Positions 24,710-33,304 of a DNA stretch of 64,000 bases are shown piece by piece. A program made the position numbers and the translations under genes. How positions within the stretch are numbered: position 1 is the first letter of the stretch; each line of letters starts with the position of its first letter. The DNA is from JBBROS01 sp965213855. Lineage in GTDB: Bacteria > Pseudomonadota > Alphaproteobacteria > Acetobacterales > Acetobacteraceae. The stretch spans positions 992,001-1,056,000 of the forward strand of contig CBDCAA010000008.1 in assembly GCA_965213855.1 (NCBI GenBank), written 5' to 3'. Below the pieces are notes generated by a model. It made no database searches and was not told the DNA's origin. It saw nothing but the letters and a program-made list of their open reading frames with translations.

Positions 24710-25848
24710 TGACGCCTGCACCCGGCCTGCCAGACATGCCCGATGGTGTCCGCTCCCGCTTCGTCGACGGCGTCAACGGGCTGCGCGTCCACCTTCTCGA
24801 AGCCGGCGACCCGGCCGACCCCTGCGTGCTGCTGCTCCATGGCTTTCCGGAACTCGCCTACTCCTGGCGCAAGATCCTGCCGCGCCTGGCCCAGGCCGGC
24901 ACCTACGCCGTCGCTCCCGATCTGCGCGGCTACGGCCGCAGCGCCACGCGGCCCACCGGCTTTCACGAGGATCTCACCGCCTATCGCATGACCAACCGCC
25001 TGCTCGACGCACTCAGCCTCGTATGGGCGCTCGGGCGCCAGCAGGTCGCGTTGGTCGGACACGATTACGGGTCGTGGATCGCCGGCTACTGCGCCATGGC
25101 CCGTCCCGACGTCTTCGTCTCGCTCACGCTGATGAGTGCGCCCTTCGCCGGCGCTCCCTCACCGGCCGGGGCGCCGGCCTCGCTGCGTCCGCCGATCGAG
25201 GACCCCATCCACGCGGCTCTCGCGGACCTCGACCGGCCCCGCAAGCACTACCACGCCTATTTCGCGACCCCGGACGCCGCCCCCGACATGGACGGCCCCG
25301 ACCACCAGGTCGCCAGGTTCCTCCGCGCCTACTACCACCACAAGAGCGCCGACTGGCCCGGCAACGCGCCCCACACCCTGCCAGGCTGGACGGCTGCGGC
25401 GCTGGCGGACATGCCGACCTACTACATCATGGACCGCGACCGGACGATGCCGGAGACGGTGGCGTCCGAGATGCCGGCCGGCGGCGGCGCTTCCTGTCCC
25501 TGGCTGACCCCGGCCGAGCTCGCCGTCTATGCCGGCGAGTACGCGCGGACCGGCTTCCAGGGCGCATTGCAGGGCTACCGTGTGCGGATGGACGGGAGCC
25601 TCGCCCGCGACCTCGCTTTGTTCGCCGGCCGCCACGTCCAGGTGCCGGCCCAATTCATCGCCGGCCGGCAGGACTGGGGCCCGTTCCAAAGTCCAGGCGC
25701 GCTGGAAGCCATGAACCTGGCCTGCCCCCGCATGGAGGGATGCCATCTGCTGGAGGGGGCCGGCCATTGGGTGCAGCAGGAACAACCGGAACCGGTTGCC
25801 GGGCTGCTCACCGCCTTCCTTCGCCGCCATCGTCCACCGTCCGGCTGA
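24706..25848 (+). CDS. Alpha/beta hydrolase, epoxide-hydrolase-like
   Basis: Soluble hydrolase of 380 residues. Oxyanion motif HGFPELAYSWRK, nucleophile elbow GHDYGSW (Asp nucleophile, as in epoxide hydrolases and dehalogenases), a cap region with tyrosines (HAYFATPDA, YYIMDRDRTMPE) and the catalytic His in GAGHWVQQEQP. Starts at ATG 24706 overlapping the upstream stop, or at ATG 24709. The cap tyrosines favour epoxide hydrolase over haloalkane dehalogenase. The physiological epoxide is unknown. Confidence 0.85.
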   Translation: MMTPAPGLPDMPDGVRSRFVDGVNGLRVHLLEAGDPADPCVLLLHGFPELAYSWRKILPRLAQAGTYAVAPDLRGYGRSATRPTGFHEDLTAYRMTNRLLDALSLVWALGRQQVALVGHDYGSWIAGYCAMARPDVFVSLTLMSAPFAGAPSPAGAPASLRPPIEDPIHAALADLDRPRKHYHAYFATPDAAPDMDGPDHQVARFLRAYYHHKSADWPGNAPHTLPGWTAAALADMPTYYIMDRDRTMPETVASEMPAGGGASCPWLTPAELAVYAGEYARTGFQGALQGYRVRMDGSLARDLALFAGRHVQVPAQFIAGRQDWGPFQSPGALEAMNLACPRMEGCHLLEGAGHWVQQEQPEPVAGLLTAFLRRHRPPSG

Positions 25849-25949
25849 CCCGACACGAGGAGACGCACGACATTCTGCCGGGCGCCCGGCGCTTGAACAG
25901 GGCGAACGGTCCTGCAATGGTCTGCGCCAAGGAATAAGGGGGGACTGCC

Positions 25950-27197
25950 ATGGCCACGACACCGGATCTTGCCCGGCGCACCCTGCTGGCCGGTGCCGCC
26001 GCCGCCGGCTTCGCCGCGAGCCGCCCCCGGGCCGCCCGAGCGCAACCGCGCCCGATCCGCATCGGCGTGCTCACCGATCTGTCCGGGCCATACCGCGACA
26101 CGGGCGGCCCCACCAGCGTCGCCGCCGCCCGCCAGGCCGCCGAGGATTTCGGCGCCGGCCACGGCCTCTCGGTCGAGATCGTCGCAGCGGACCATCAGCA
26201 GAAGCCGGACGTCGCGGTTTCGGTCGTGCGCGAGTGGTTCGACCGCGGCGGGATAGACGCGGTGGCCGACGTGAACAACAGCGCGATCGCCTTTGCCGTC
26301 ACCGAGCTGGCGCAGGCGATGGACAAGGTGCAGCTCAACACCGGCGCCTTTTCCGCCGATATCGCCGGGCCGCGCTGCAGCCCCAACCTCGTGCACTGGG
26401 GGTCCGACTCCTGGCAGATCGCCAAGACCATGTCGACGGCCCAGGCTGCGACCGGCCGGAACAAGTGGTTCATCATCACAGCCGACTACGCCTTTGGTGC
26501 CGCAATGCAACGAGACCTGGCCAGCTTCGTCGCCAGCACGGGCGGAACGCTTGCTGGCACGGTCAAGTATCCGTTTCCAGGGACGTCCGATTTCTCCTCC
26601 TACTTGCTCCAGGCGCAAACCTCCGGCGCCAACGTCGTCGCCTTCGCCAACGCGGCGGCCGACTTCGTCAACTCGATCAAGCAGAGCCAGGAGTTCGACC
26701 TGCCGGCGCGCGGCATCACGCTCGCCGGCCTCGTCGTGTTCATCACCGACATCCATTCGCTTGGACTGCCGGTGGCGCAGGGATTGCGCCTGACCGAAGG
26801 GTTCTACTGGGACCTGAACGACCGCACACGCGCGTTCGCCAAACGGCTCGCCGCCAAGTCGCCGGCGAATCTCCCGAACGCCGAGCATGCGTGCACCTAC
26901 GCCGCGGTGCTGCACTACCTGAAGGCCGCCGCGTCGCTCGGCGGCTCGTCGGCCAGCTTGTCCGGCCGCGCCATCGTCGAGGCGATGAAGCGTATGCCGA
27001 CCGACGATGACTGCTTCGGCCCGGGCCAAGTCCGCGCCGATGGTCAGCACCTGCATCCCGCCTACCTGTTCGAGGTCAAGCGGCCCGCGGAAAGCACCGG
27101 GCCATGGGACCTCTACAAGGTCGTGCAGACACTCCCGCCCGAGCAGGTCTGGCGCCCCCTGGCCGAAGGCGGATGCAAGATGGCGACCGCCGGCTGA
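25950..27197 (+). CDS. Branched-chain-amino-acid-type ABC substrate-binding protein (LivK-like), Tat-exported
   Basis: Periplasmic binding protein of the Peripla_BP_6 type, 415 residues. Leader with twin arginine (LARRTLLAGAAAAGFAAS), mature start near RAQPRPIRIGVLTDLSGPY, and the family phrase KWFIITADYAFG. AAGGGGGG precedes the ATG. No permease or ATPase genes adjoin it, so it is either an orphan that serves a transporter elsewhere or a sensor. Members of this type bind amino acids, aromatic acids or amides. Ligand unknown. Confidence 0.87.
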   Translation: MATTPDLARRTLLAGAAAAGFAASRPRAARAQPRPIRIGVLTDLSGPYRDTGGPTSVAAARQAAEDFGAGHGLSVEIVAADHQQKPDVAVSVVREWFDRGGIDAVADVNNSAIAFAVTELAQAMDKVQLNTGAFSADIAGPRCSPNLVHWGSDSWQIAKTMSTAQAATGRNKWFIITADYAFGAAMQRDLASFVASTGGTLAGTVKYPFPGTSDFSSYLLQAQTSGANVVAFANAAADFVNSIKQSQEFDLPARGITLAGLVVFITDIHSLGLPVAQGLRLTEGFYWDLNDRTRAFAKRLAAKSPANLPNAEHACTYAAVLHYLKAAASLGGSSASLSGRAIVEAMKRMPTDDDCFGPGQVRADGQHLHPAYLFEVKRPAESTGPWDLYKVVQTLPPEQVWRPLAEGGCKMATAG

Positions 27198-27291
27198 GCG
27201 CATGAGCATGGCCGGCCGACCGGTCCGCTGATCGACCCAGGCAACGCCGGCGCGGTTCCGGCGTAGAAGCCCAAGTGCAGGGAGCGCCCCG

Positions 27292-28164
27292 ATGGAAGAG
27301 AACGACCTCCGCGAGTCCACCAACATCGAGGACCGGCGTGGCATCGGCGGCGGCGCCGCCGCCGGCGGCCTCGGGCTTGGCGCGATCGTCATCCTCAGCC
27401 TCATCGGCTGGGCCACCGGCATCGACCCGCGAACCCTCATCGGCGGTGCCGAGGTCGTCGCCGGCGGTGGCGGCGCTCCCGCGCCGACGGCCCAGTCCGC
27501 CGCGCCCGGCACGCCGAACGACCAGGTCGGCACCTTCGTCGCCCGCGTGCTCGGCGAGACCGAGGACGTCTGGACCCTGATCCTCCCGCAGCAGGGCGGC
27601 CGCCAATACGAGAAGCCGCTTCTGGTGCTCTACAGCGGCGTCACGACCTCGGGCTGCGGCACCGCCCAGTCGGCGATGGGGCCGTTCTACTGCCCGCTCG
27701 ACCGCAAGCTGTATCTCGACACCTCGTTCTTCCAGGACATGCGCGTGAAGCTCGGCGGCGGCGGCGACTTCGCCTATGCCTACGTGATCGCGCACGAGGT
27801 CGGCCACCACGTCCAGAACCTCATCGGCCTGCTGCCCAAGATCGAGCAGGCCGAGGACCAGGCCGACAAGCGCACCGCGAACGCCATTTCCGTCAAGACC
27901 GAGCTGATGGCCGACTGCCTCGCCGGCGTGTGGGCCAATCAGATGAACCTGCGCCACCACAACATCGACGATTCCGACGTCCGCGAGGCCGTCGCGACCG
28001 CATCGGCGATCGGCGATGACCGCCTGCAGCGCCAAGCGGGCCGCAGCGCCATCGTGCCCGACAGCTTTACCCACGGCTCGGCCGAACAACGCGTTCAGTG
28101 GCTCACCACCGGCCTCCGCACCGGCACCCTGCAGGCCTGCAACACCTTCGCCAACGCCCAATAG
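27292..28164 (+). CDS. Neutral zinc metallopeptidase, YpfJ family
   Basis: Membrane-anchored zinc peptidase, 290 residues. N-terminal cytoplasmic tail rich in charged residues (EENDLRESTNIEDRRG), a Gly-rich membrane segment (GLGLGAIVILSLIGWATG), then a conserved domain containing FYCPLDRKLYLDTSFF and the zinc site HEVGHHVQ at about residue 167, with ELMADCLAGVWA supplying the third ligand. Function of the family is not established. GTGCAGGGAGCG lies before the ATG. It is convergent with the aminotransferase gene. Confidence 0.9.
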   Translation: MEENDLRESTNIEDRRGIGGGAAAGGLGLGAIVILSLIGWATGIDPRTLIGGAEVVAGGGGAPAPTAQSAAPGTPNDQVGTFVARVLGETEDVWTLILPQQGGRQYEKPLLVLYSGVTTSGCGTAQSAMGPFYCPLDRKLYLDTSFFQDMRVKLGGGGDFAYAYVIAHEVGHHVQNLIGLLPKIEQAEDQADKRTANAISVKTELMADCLAGVWANQMNLRHHNIDDSDVREAVATASAIGDDRLQRQAGRSAIVPDSFTHGSAEQRVQWLTTGLRTGTLQACNTFANAQ

Positions 28165-28181
28165 CGCGAGTTCGGGCAGGC

Positions 28182-28202
28182 ACGGGCGGGTCCGCCGCCC
28201 GT
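28182..28202. terminator. Bidirectional hairpin between convergent genes
   Basis: ACGGGCGG (28182-28189), 5-base loop, CCGCCCGT (28195-28202), between the stops of the zinc peptidase and aminotransferase genes. No T-run on either side. Confidence 0.5.
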
Positions 28203-28230
28203 CACACCGCCCCCGTGTCACCGCCCCCCG

Positions 28231-29424
28231 TCACACGACCGCCCGCATCCCCGCCGCAACCCGGTCCAGCGACGCCTCCGTGAGCGCCGCCATGCACAGC
28301 CGGCCGTCGCTCACGCCGTAGATGCCGAACTCGCCCTTCAGCCGATCCATCTGCGGCTCCGACAGGCCGGAGTAGGAGAACAATCCCCGCTGCGTCTCGA
28401 AATGGCTGAAGTCGCGCACGTTGTTCCCCGCCAACCGCGCCACCAGGCCATGCCGCATGCGCTTGATCCGTTGCCGCATCTCGCCCAGTTCCGCCACCCA
28501 CTGGGCGCGCAACGCCGTGTCGGTCAGGATCGTGCTCACCAGCAACGCCCCGTGCGTGGGCGGTGTGGAGTAGTTGGTGCGGATCGCGATCTTCACCTGC
28601 TCGCCCACCAGCTTCGCCTGCGCCGCATCGGCTGCGACGACCGAGAGCGCGCCAATCCGCTCGCCATACAGCCCGAACGATTTCGAGAACGACGTCGCCA
28701 CGAACAGGGACACGCCCGCCCGCGCCAGCAACCGCGCCGGCTCGCTGTCCTCCTCGAGCCCCTCCGCAAAGCCGGCATAGGCCATATCCAGGAACGCGAT
28801 CAGCTTGCGTTCGGCGATCAGCCCGGCCAGCTCCGCCCATTGCGCCGCATCGATGTCGGCGCCGGTCGGGTTGTGGCAGCAGGCGTGCAGCAGCAGGACC
28901 GTGCCGGGCGCCATTTCCGCGACCGCATCGCGCATGCCGGGCCAGTCGACGCCGCCCGTGGCCGCGTCGAAATACGGGTACTCGATCACGGCCAGCCCGG
29001 CCCCGCCGAAGATGCTGGGGTGGTTGCCCCAGGTCGGCCGGCTGATCGCAACCGTGCTGCCAGGGGCCAAGCGGCTGATGACGTCCGCCCCGAGCTTCAG
29101 CGCGCCGGTGCCGCCGAGGCTCTGCACGGTGACGATGCGCGCGCCATCGCTCTCGACCAGCGCGTCCCCGAACACCAGCCGCTTGGCGGCTTCGCGCAGG
29201 GCCGGCAGCCCGTCGGGCACCAAGTAGGACCAGGTGTTCACCGTCCCCGCCAGCCGCTGCTCCGCAGCCTGCACCACGTCCAGGATGGGGATACGCCCGG
29301 CCTCGTCGTAGTACATGCCGACGCCGAGGTTGATCTTGCCGGGCCGCGGATCCGCCGTGAACTCCTGGAAGCCCTGCATGATCGGGTCCAGCGGGGACGG
29401 GGTCAGGCCATCGAACAACGACAT
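28231..29424 (-). CDS. tyrB: Aspartate/aromatic amino acid aminotransferase (class I-alpha)
   Basis: PLP enzyme that transfers amino groups between Asp/Tyr/Phe and 2-oxo acids. It matches the AspC/TyrB subgroup throughout: LDPIMQGFQEFTADPRPGKI, NLGVGMYYDEAG, TWGNHPSIF, HNPTGAD, FLDMAYAGF, and the PLP-binding Lys in ATSFSKSFGLYGERIG. 397 residues. ATG 29424 has GAAGGA upstream; it follows the VOC gene by 10 bp at the end of the long minus-strand run. Cannot separate AspC from TyrB preference by eye. Confidence 0.9.
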   Translation of the reverse strand: MSLFDGLTPSPLDPIMQGFQEFTADPRPGKINLGVGMYYDEAGRIPILDVVQAAEQRLAGTVNTWSYLVPDGLPALREAAKRLVFGDALVESDGARIVTVQSLGGTGALKLGADVISRLAPGSTVAISRPTWGNHPSIFGGAGLAVIEYPYFDAATGGVDWPGMRDAVAEMAPGTVLLLHACCHNPTGADIDAAQWAELAGLIAERKLIAFLDMAYAGFAEGLEEDSEPARLLARAGVSLFVATSFSKSFGLYGERIGALSVVAADAAQAKLVGEQVKIAIRTNYSTPPTHGALLVSTILTDTALRAQWVAELGEMRQRIKRMRHGLVARLAGNNVRDFSHFETQRGLFSYSGLSEPQMDRLKGEFGIYGVSDGRLCMAALTEASLDRVAAGMRAVV

Positions 29425-29434
29425 CGCGGGTCCT

Positions 29435-29803
29435 TCAGAGGTTGGCGGCGAAACACACCAGGTTGCCGTCCGGGTCTTGCACGATCAGGCTGCGCATCGC
29501 CCAGGGCTCGTCGCGCGGCGCCTGCCAGATCGTCGCACCTGCAGACTGCAACGACTGGCACAGCGCGTCCACGTCATCGACCTCGATGAAGGCGCTCAGC
29601 AGGGCTTCGCCGGCCGCATGGTCGATCACCGGCCCGTCGACGTACCGGATGGCGAGGATCGCCGCGTCGCGCTGGACGTGCGCATAGAACGGGGGCTCGC
29701 CGTAGACGAACAGGGGCCGGAAGCCGAGCGGGCCGGTGTAGTGGGCGAGCGCGGCGGCGAAGTCCTTGACGAATACGTTGGGGATCGCGACGCCAAATGC
29801 CAT
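29435..29803 (-). CDS. VOC-family protein (glyoxalase fold)
   Basis: 122-residue vicinal oxygen chelate protein. Opens with AIPNVFVKDFAAALAHYTGP and has the closing module IVQDPDGNLVCFAANL; AFIEVDDVDALCQSLQ marks the second half. AAGGAGG precedes ATG 29803. It lies between ycjF and the aminotransferase gene in the same direction with 10-bp gaps. Several VOC relatives of this size are antibiotic-resistance or dioxygenase-like, so the reaction is open. Confidence 0.83.
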   Translation of the reverse strand: MAFGVAIPNVFVKDFAAALAHYTGPLGFRPLFVYGEPPFYAHVQRDAAILAIRYVDGPVIDHAAGEALLSAFIEVDDVDALCQSLQSAGATIWQAPRDEPWAMRSLIVQDPDGNLVCFAANL

Positions 29804-29813
29804 TCTCGCCTCC

Positions 29814-30659
29814 TTATCCGGGCGGCACTGGATCGCAGGCCGCCGCCGCTGCCCGCCCCAGCACCAGCATTCGCCGCGCCGCAACGCCGGCACCGGCCGC
29901 CTCGCCCAGCGCCTTGGCCAGGAACGGGCTGCTGAGCAGCGCGTGCGCCATCGTGTTCCCTGCGACCTCCGCAGCCCCTACCATCGTGGCCGCCAGCGCG
30001 GTCCGGCGCAACAGCGAGAGCGTCCCGATCACGCCGGGCCGCATGCCGTAGACCGCCGCGACCTGGCGCACCAACCGCACCCCGCGCCAGCCGACCAGCA
30101 GGATGTCGAGCGCGGGCGACGGCATGGCCGCAATGCCCGCCACCATCTGCAACGCGGCCTGGCGAGATTGCGCGTCCGCCGCCTCCCGCAGTGATCGGCC
30201 CGGCCCGGCCCGCAGCAAGGCGAGCGCCGCTTCCGGGTCGTTCACAGCGCGCAGCGCCGGGCGGAGCGCCTCGCCGCCCGGGACGCGGGCCGCCCAGACC
30301 GTGGCGGCACGCATCACGCGATCCGCATCGCCGGAGGCGAAATCCGCCCGTAGGTGGTCGACGCGGCCCAGCACCCATAGGGCCCGCAGCTCTCGCCACA
30401 CGCCCGCGCCCACCAGCCCGGCGCCGGCCGCCGCCACGCCGGCCGTCACCCAGCCGAGCCAGGCGGCACGGGCGAACTGGTCGGCGACGAAGTTGGCGGC
30501 GCCCAGGGCGGCAAACCCGAAGGCAAGCACGGCGGCCCCGGCCAACATCAGCGCCGGCGTGCCCCAGCGCGGGGGCGGCACGTCGGCCACAAGGATCAGC
30601 GGTTCGGCCTCCAGCCGCGGCGCGGCCTCGTCGACATACTCGATGCGCGGGCGGGTCAC
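29814..30659 (-). CDS. YcjF/TIGR01620-family inner-membrane protein (DUF697)
   Basis: Membrane partner of the YcjX GTPase-like protein; the pair is a stress-induced unit of unknown function in other proteobacteria. 281 residues: an N-terminal acidic region (RIEYVDEAAPRLEAEPL), two membrane helices (ALMLAGAAVLAFGFAALG and WVTAGVAAAGAGLVGAGV) and the DUF697 region with PSPALDILLVGWRGVRLVRQ. GTG 30659 overlaps the ycjX stop (GTGA). Because the upstream frame of ycjX is frameshifted, an automated call may fuse the two into one 738-residue or longer protein; that reading is not real. Confidence 0.83.
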   Translation of the reverse strand: MTRPRIEYVDEAAPRLEAEPLILVADVPPPRWGTPALMLAGAAVLAFGFAALGAANFVADQFARAAWLGWVTAGVAAAGAGLVGAGVWRELRALWVLGRVDHLRADFASGDADRVMRAATVWAARVPGGEALRPALRAVNDPEAALALLRAGPGRSLREAADAQSRQAALQMVAGIAAMPSPALDILLVGWRGVRLVRQVAAVYGMRPGVIGTLSLLRRTALAATMVGAAEVAGNTMAHALLSSPFLAKALGEAAGAGVAARRMLVLGRAAAAACDPVPPG

Positions 30660-32033
30660 AGCACGTCGTCCAGCAGGGCGAGCAGCACCTGATCGAGCCC
30701 GAACGACGGCACGCCGCCGCGCCCGGCATCCGGCGGGCGGATCGGCTCGAACACCGGGAGTTCGAGGAACCCGCTGTCCCAGAAATCCGGTCCTGGCGGC
30801 GTGTGCGGCACCTCGCCCGGGAACGAGCGCACGGCCCGCTCGTCGCCGAGCCGGCGCCCCTGGACGGCCGAGACGGAGCGGCCGTCCAGCAGCCAGGTGA
30901 TGTCCTTCGTGCACTGGACGGCGGCGATGGCGAGATAGGCAGCCGGCACGGTCGCGGCCGGCTCGGCGATGCGGCGCAGCAGCGCGGCAAGGTTCTCGCG
31001 CTGGCGCTCGCCCACATGGTCCGCCTTGGTCGCCGCGAACACGACGCGGGAGACGGTCGGCGGCGGCACGCTGCAGCCGCCCCAGCGCCCAGGCCGTCTC
31101 CAGCCAGGAGCGGCGCCAGCGCAGCGCGCCCGCTGCCTCGGACAGCGCGGCCCGCATGTCGGCAAACGCGTCCGCCCCGGCATGCAGCGCGGACAACACG
31201 TCCACCAGCACCACCATGCGGTCCAGGCGCCCGAACAGCGGGTCCGACAGGTCCCGGGTGACGGCGGCGACGTATGCGACATAGCGCTCGGCAAGCAGGC
31301 CGTGCAGGCCACCGGACCCGCGATGCGGAAAGAACCCGATCCAGGGCGGCGGCTGCCCCGGCGCCGGCATCAGGAACCGGCCCGGCTGCAGCAGGCTCAG
31401 CCCGGCCGCACGCAGCCTCGCCAGCGCGGCGCAGTATAGCCGGTGGCCGGTCGCCGCCAGCGTCTCGTTGGCCACCGCGCCGGCCGGCAGCCCGCCCACG
31501 AACGCCAGGAACTCGGCCGCCTCGCCGCGCCCCTCCCAGCGCCGCAACACCTGGTCGGACCACGCGTCGAACCCTGTCTGCAGCAGCGGGAGATCGAGCA
31601 GCCACTCCCCGGGATAGTCCAGCAGCTCGAGCCGCAGGCGCTGCGCCGGGATTGCGGCGCCGAACCCGGTCCGCGGCACGACGATGTCGAACGCCAGCAG
31701 GCTCGCCGCATCGGTGCGCTCCGGCCAGGCGGGCGGGTCGCGTGCCAGCGCGGCGAGGTGCGCCGCCTCGTCGAACCGCGGGACGGAGGACGCACCGGCC
31801 GGCGCCAGCGCGATCCGCGGCATGCGTCCGCGCAGCCGCGCAGCAAGCGACGGCAGCACCGGACGGCCGCCGCCGAATGCCAGCAGGTTGGCCGCGAGCG
31901 ACGTCAGGAACGCCGTCTTGCCGGCGCGGGCCAGGCCCGTCACCCCGACGCGGACCGTCCGCCGGGGCAGCAGGCCGAGCGCAGTGTTGCCGATGTGCCC
32001 CGTCAGCTCGGAAAGGTCGAGCCCAGGGATCAG
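30656..32033 (-). pseudogene. YcjX-family P-loop NTPase, frameshifted near 31056-31100
   Basis: YcjX homologue: Walker A in GVTGLARAGKTAFLTSLAAN and LELLDYPGEWLLDLPLLQ in the first frame, up to SWLETAWALGRLQ. The conserved continuation (VSRVVFAATKADHVGE, then QCTKDITWLLDGRS and DFWDSGFLELPVFEPIRPP) is in the next frame and ends at 30656. A +1 shift (one extra or two missing bases) between about 31100 and 31056 joins them; the run GCTGGGGCGG near 31080 is a candidate. It could be a sequencing error, a recent mutation or recoding. The start is also unusual: no ATG/GTG/TTG fits, only CTG 32033 overlapping the gloA stop (CTGA). Confidence 0.75.
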
Positions 32034-32422
32034 CGCTGGACGAGCTCGACCTTGTAGCCGTCCGGGTCCTCGACGAAGGCGATCACGGTCGTGCCGAACT
32101 TCACCGGCCCGGCCTCGCGCGTCACCTTCACGCCGCTGGCCTTCATCTCGGCGCACGCCGCGTAGACGTCCGGCAGGCCGACCGCGAGATGGCCGAAGGC
32201 GGAGCCGAGATCATACCCGTCGGTCTGGTCCCAGTTGAACGTCAGCTCGATCTCGTTCACGCCCGGCGTCTCGCCGTAGCCGACGAAGGCCAGGGTATAC
32301 TTGCCATCGGGCACCTCGCGGCGCCGCAATTCCTTCATCCCCAGGTGCTTGGTATAGAACTCGAGGCTGCGGTCGAGGTCCTTGACGCGGATCATCGTAT
32401 GCAGCAGGCGGGCTTCGGCCAT
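32030..32422 (-). CDS. gloA: Lactoylglutathione lyase (glyoxalase I)
   Basis: Converts the methylglyoxal-glutathione hemithioacetal to S-lactoylglutathione. 130 residues with the complete glyoxalase I pattern: LLHTMIRVKDLDRSLEFYTK (metal His), LGMKELRRREVPDGKYTLAF, GVNEIELTFNWD (metal Glu), AFGHLAVGLPDVY (second His) and FVEDPDGYKVELVQ (second Glu). AAGGAG precedes ATG 32422. It follows lpxI by 14 bp and shares 4 bases with ycjX. The short length suggests the Ni-type bacterial enzyme. Confidence 0.93.
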   Translation of the reverse strand: MAEARLLHTMIRVKDLDRSLEFYTKHLGMKELRRREVPDGKYTLAFVGYGETPGVNEIELTFNWDQTDGYDLGSAFGHLAVGLPDVYAACAEMKASGVKVTREAGPVKFGTTVIAFVEDPDGYKVELVQR

Positions 32423-32436
32423 GGTTGGCTCCTTGG

Positions 32437-33288
32437 TTAGGGTGTGGGCGGAACATCGGGGTCGATCCCCACAAGGAAAAGCCCTGCCGCATCGGCTTCG
32501 GCCACGCAAGCCGCCCGATCCGTCAGCAAGGTGCCGCCAGCCTCGAACGCCACGCCTCGCAGCCCGGCCGCGGCCGCCGCACGAAGCGTGCGCGGCCCGA
32601 TCGTCGGCAGGTCCGTGCGCCGGTCCTGCCCGGGCTTGACCAGCTTGATTAGCACGCCGCCCGGCCCCGGCAGCGCAAGCCCTGCGGCGCGCGCCAGCAT
32701 GGCGTCCGTCCCCTCGAACGCCTCGACCGCCAGCACGCTCCCCTGCTGCACCACGCACCCCTGACCCACGTCCACCTGCCCGAGCGCGCGTGCCACGACC
32801 GTGCCGCGACCGATATCGGCAAGCGCGGCAGCGTCCGGCATCACGCGGCCCATGACCCCGCGCGGCCCGACCGCCTCGGTCAAGACCTCGTGCGCGCCCA
32901 GCACCCGGAACCCTTCCTCGCCCAGCACCCGCACGATCGCCGCCAGCAGGCCGTCATCGCCGCTGAACGCCGCCCGGCCGATCCGCGCCATGATCCGCGT
33001 GCCCTCGGCGTCGGGACGTAAGTCGAAGATCGAAGGCCGCTTGACCGGCCCGACCAGGACCAGGTCCTTGCAGCCATGCCGGCGCAGGAGGCCGAGGATC
33101 TCGCCCGCCGCACCCATCCGTGCCTCGGCATGCTCATAGGGCCCGATGACGGCCGGGTCGGCGAAACCCCGCAGGGCGACGATGAACACCCGGCGCCCGG
33201 CCGCCTGCGCCGCGGCCGCCACCCGGCCAGGAAATGGCCCGCCGCCGGCAAGGATGCCCAGCGCCGAGACCGTGGATTTGGCCGCCAT
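32437..33288 (-). CDS. lpxI: UDP-2,3-diacylglucosamine pyrophosphatase LpxI (DUF1009)
   Basis: Hydrolyses UDP-2,3-diacylglucosamine to lipid X in lipid A synthesis, the alphaproteobacterial replacement for LpxH. 283 residues with the family features LGILAGGGPFPGRVAAAA, VLVGPVKRPSIFDLRPD, FSGDDGLLAAIVRVLGEEG and, at the C-terminus, KLVKPGQDRRTDLPTIG followed by GTLLTDRAACVAEAD. It follows lpxA with a 16-bp gap, so the lpxD-fabZ-lpxA-lpxI order is intact. Acts in the cytoplasm at the membrane. Confidence 0.94.
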   Translation of the reverse strand: MAAKSTVSALGILAGGGPFPGRVAAAAQAAGRRVFIVALRGFADPAVIGPYEHAEARMGAAGEILGLLRRHGCKDLVLVGPVKRPSIFDLRPDAEGTRIMARIGRAAFSGDDGLLAAIVRVLGEEGFRVLGAHEVLTEAVGPRGVMGRVMPDAAALADIGRGTVVARALGQVDVGQGCVVQQGSVLAVEAFEGTDAMLARAAGLALPGPGGVLIKLVKPGQDRRTDLPTIGPRTLRAAAAAGLRGVAFEAGGTLLTDRAACVAEADAAGLFLVGIDPDVPPTP

Positions 33289-33304
33289 CGGACGCGCGGC
33301 AGCG

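Noticed and set aside
23899..25848. A 649-residue hydrolase starting inside the HDAC-like gene
   Set aside because: The first 270 residues are Arg/Pro-rich shadow sequence; hydrolase homology begins at ATG 24706.
29814..32156. A single 780-residue ycjX-ycjF fusion protein
   Set aside because: Between about 31075 and 30660 this frame reads Arg/Ala/Gly-rich chance sequence, while the conserved YcjX half lies in the next frame. It is a frameshift artefact.
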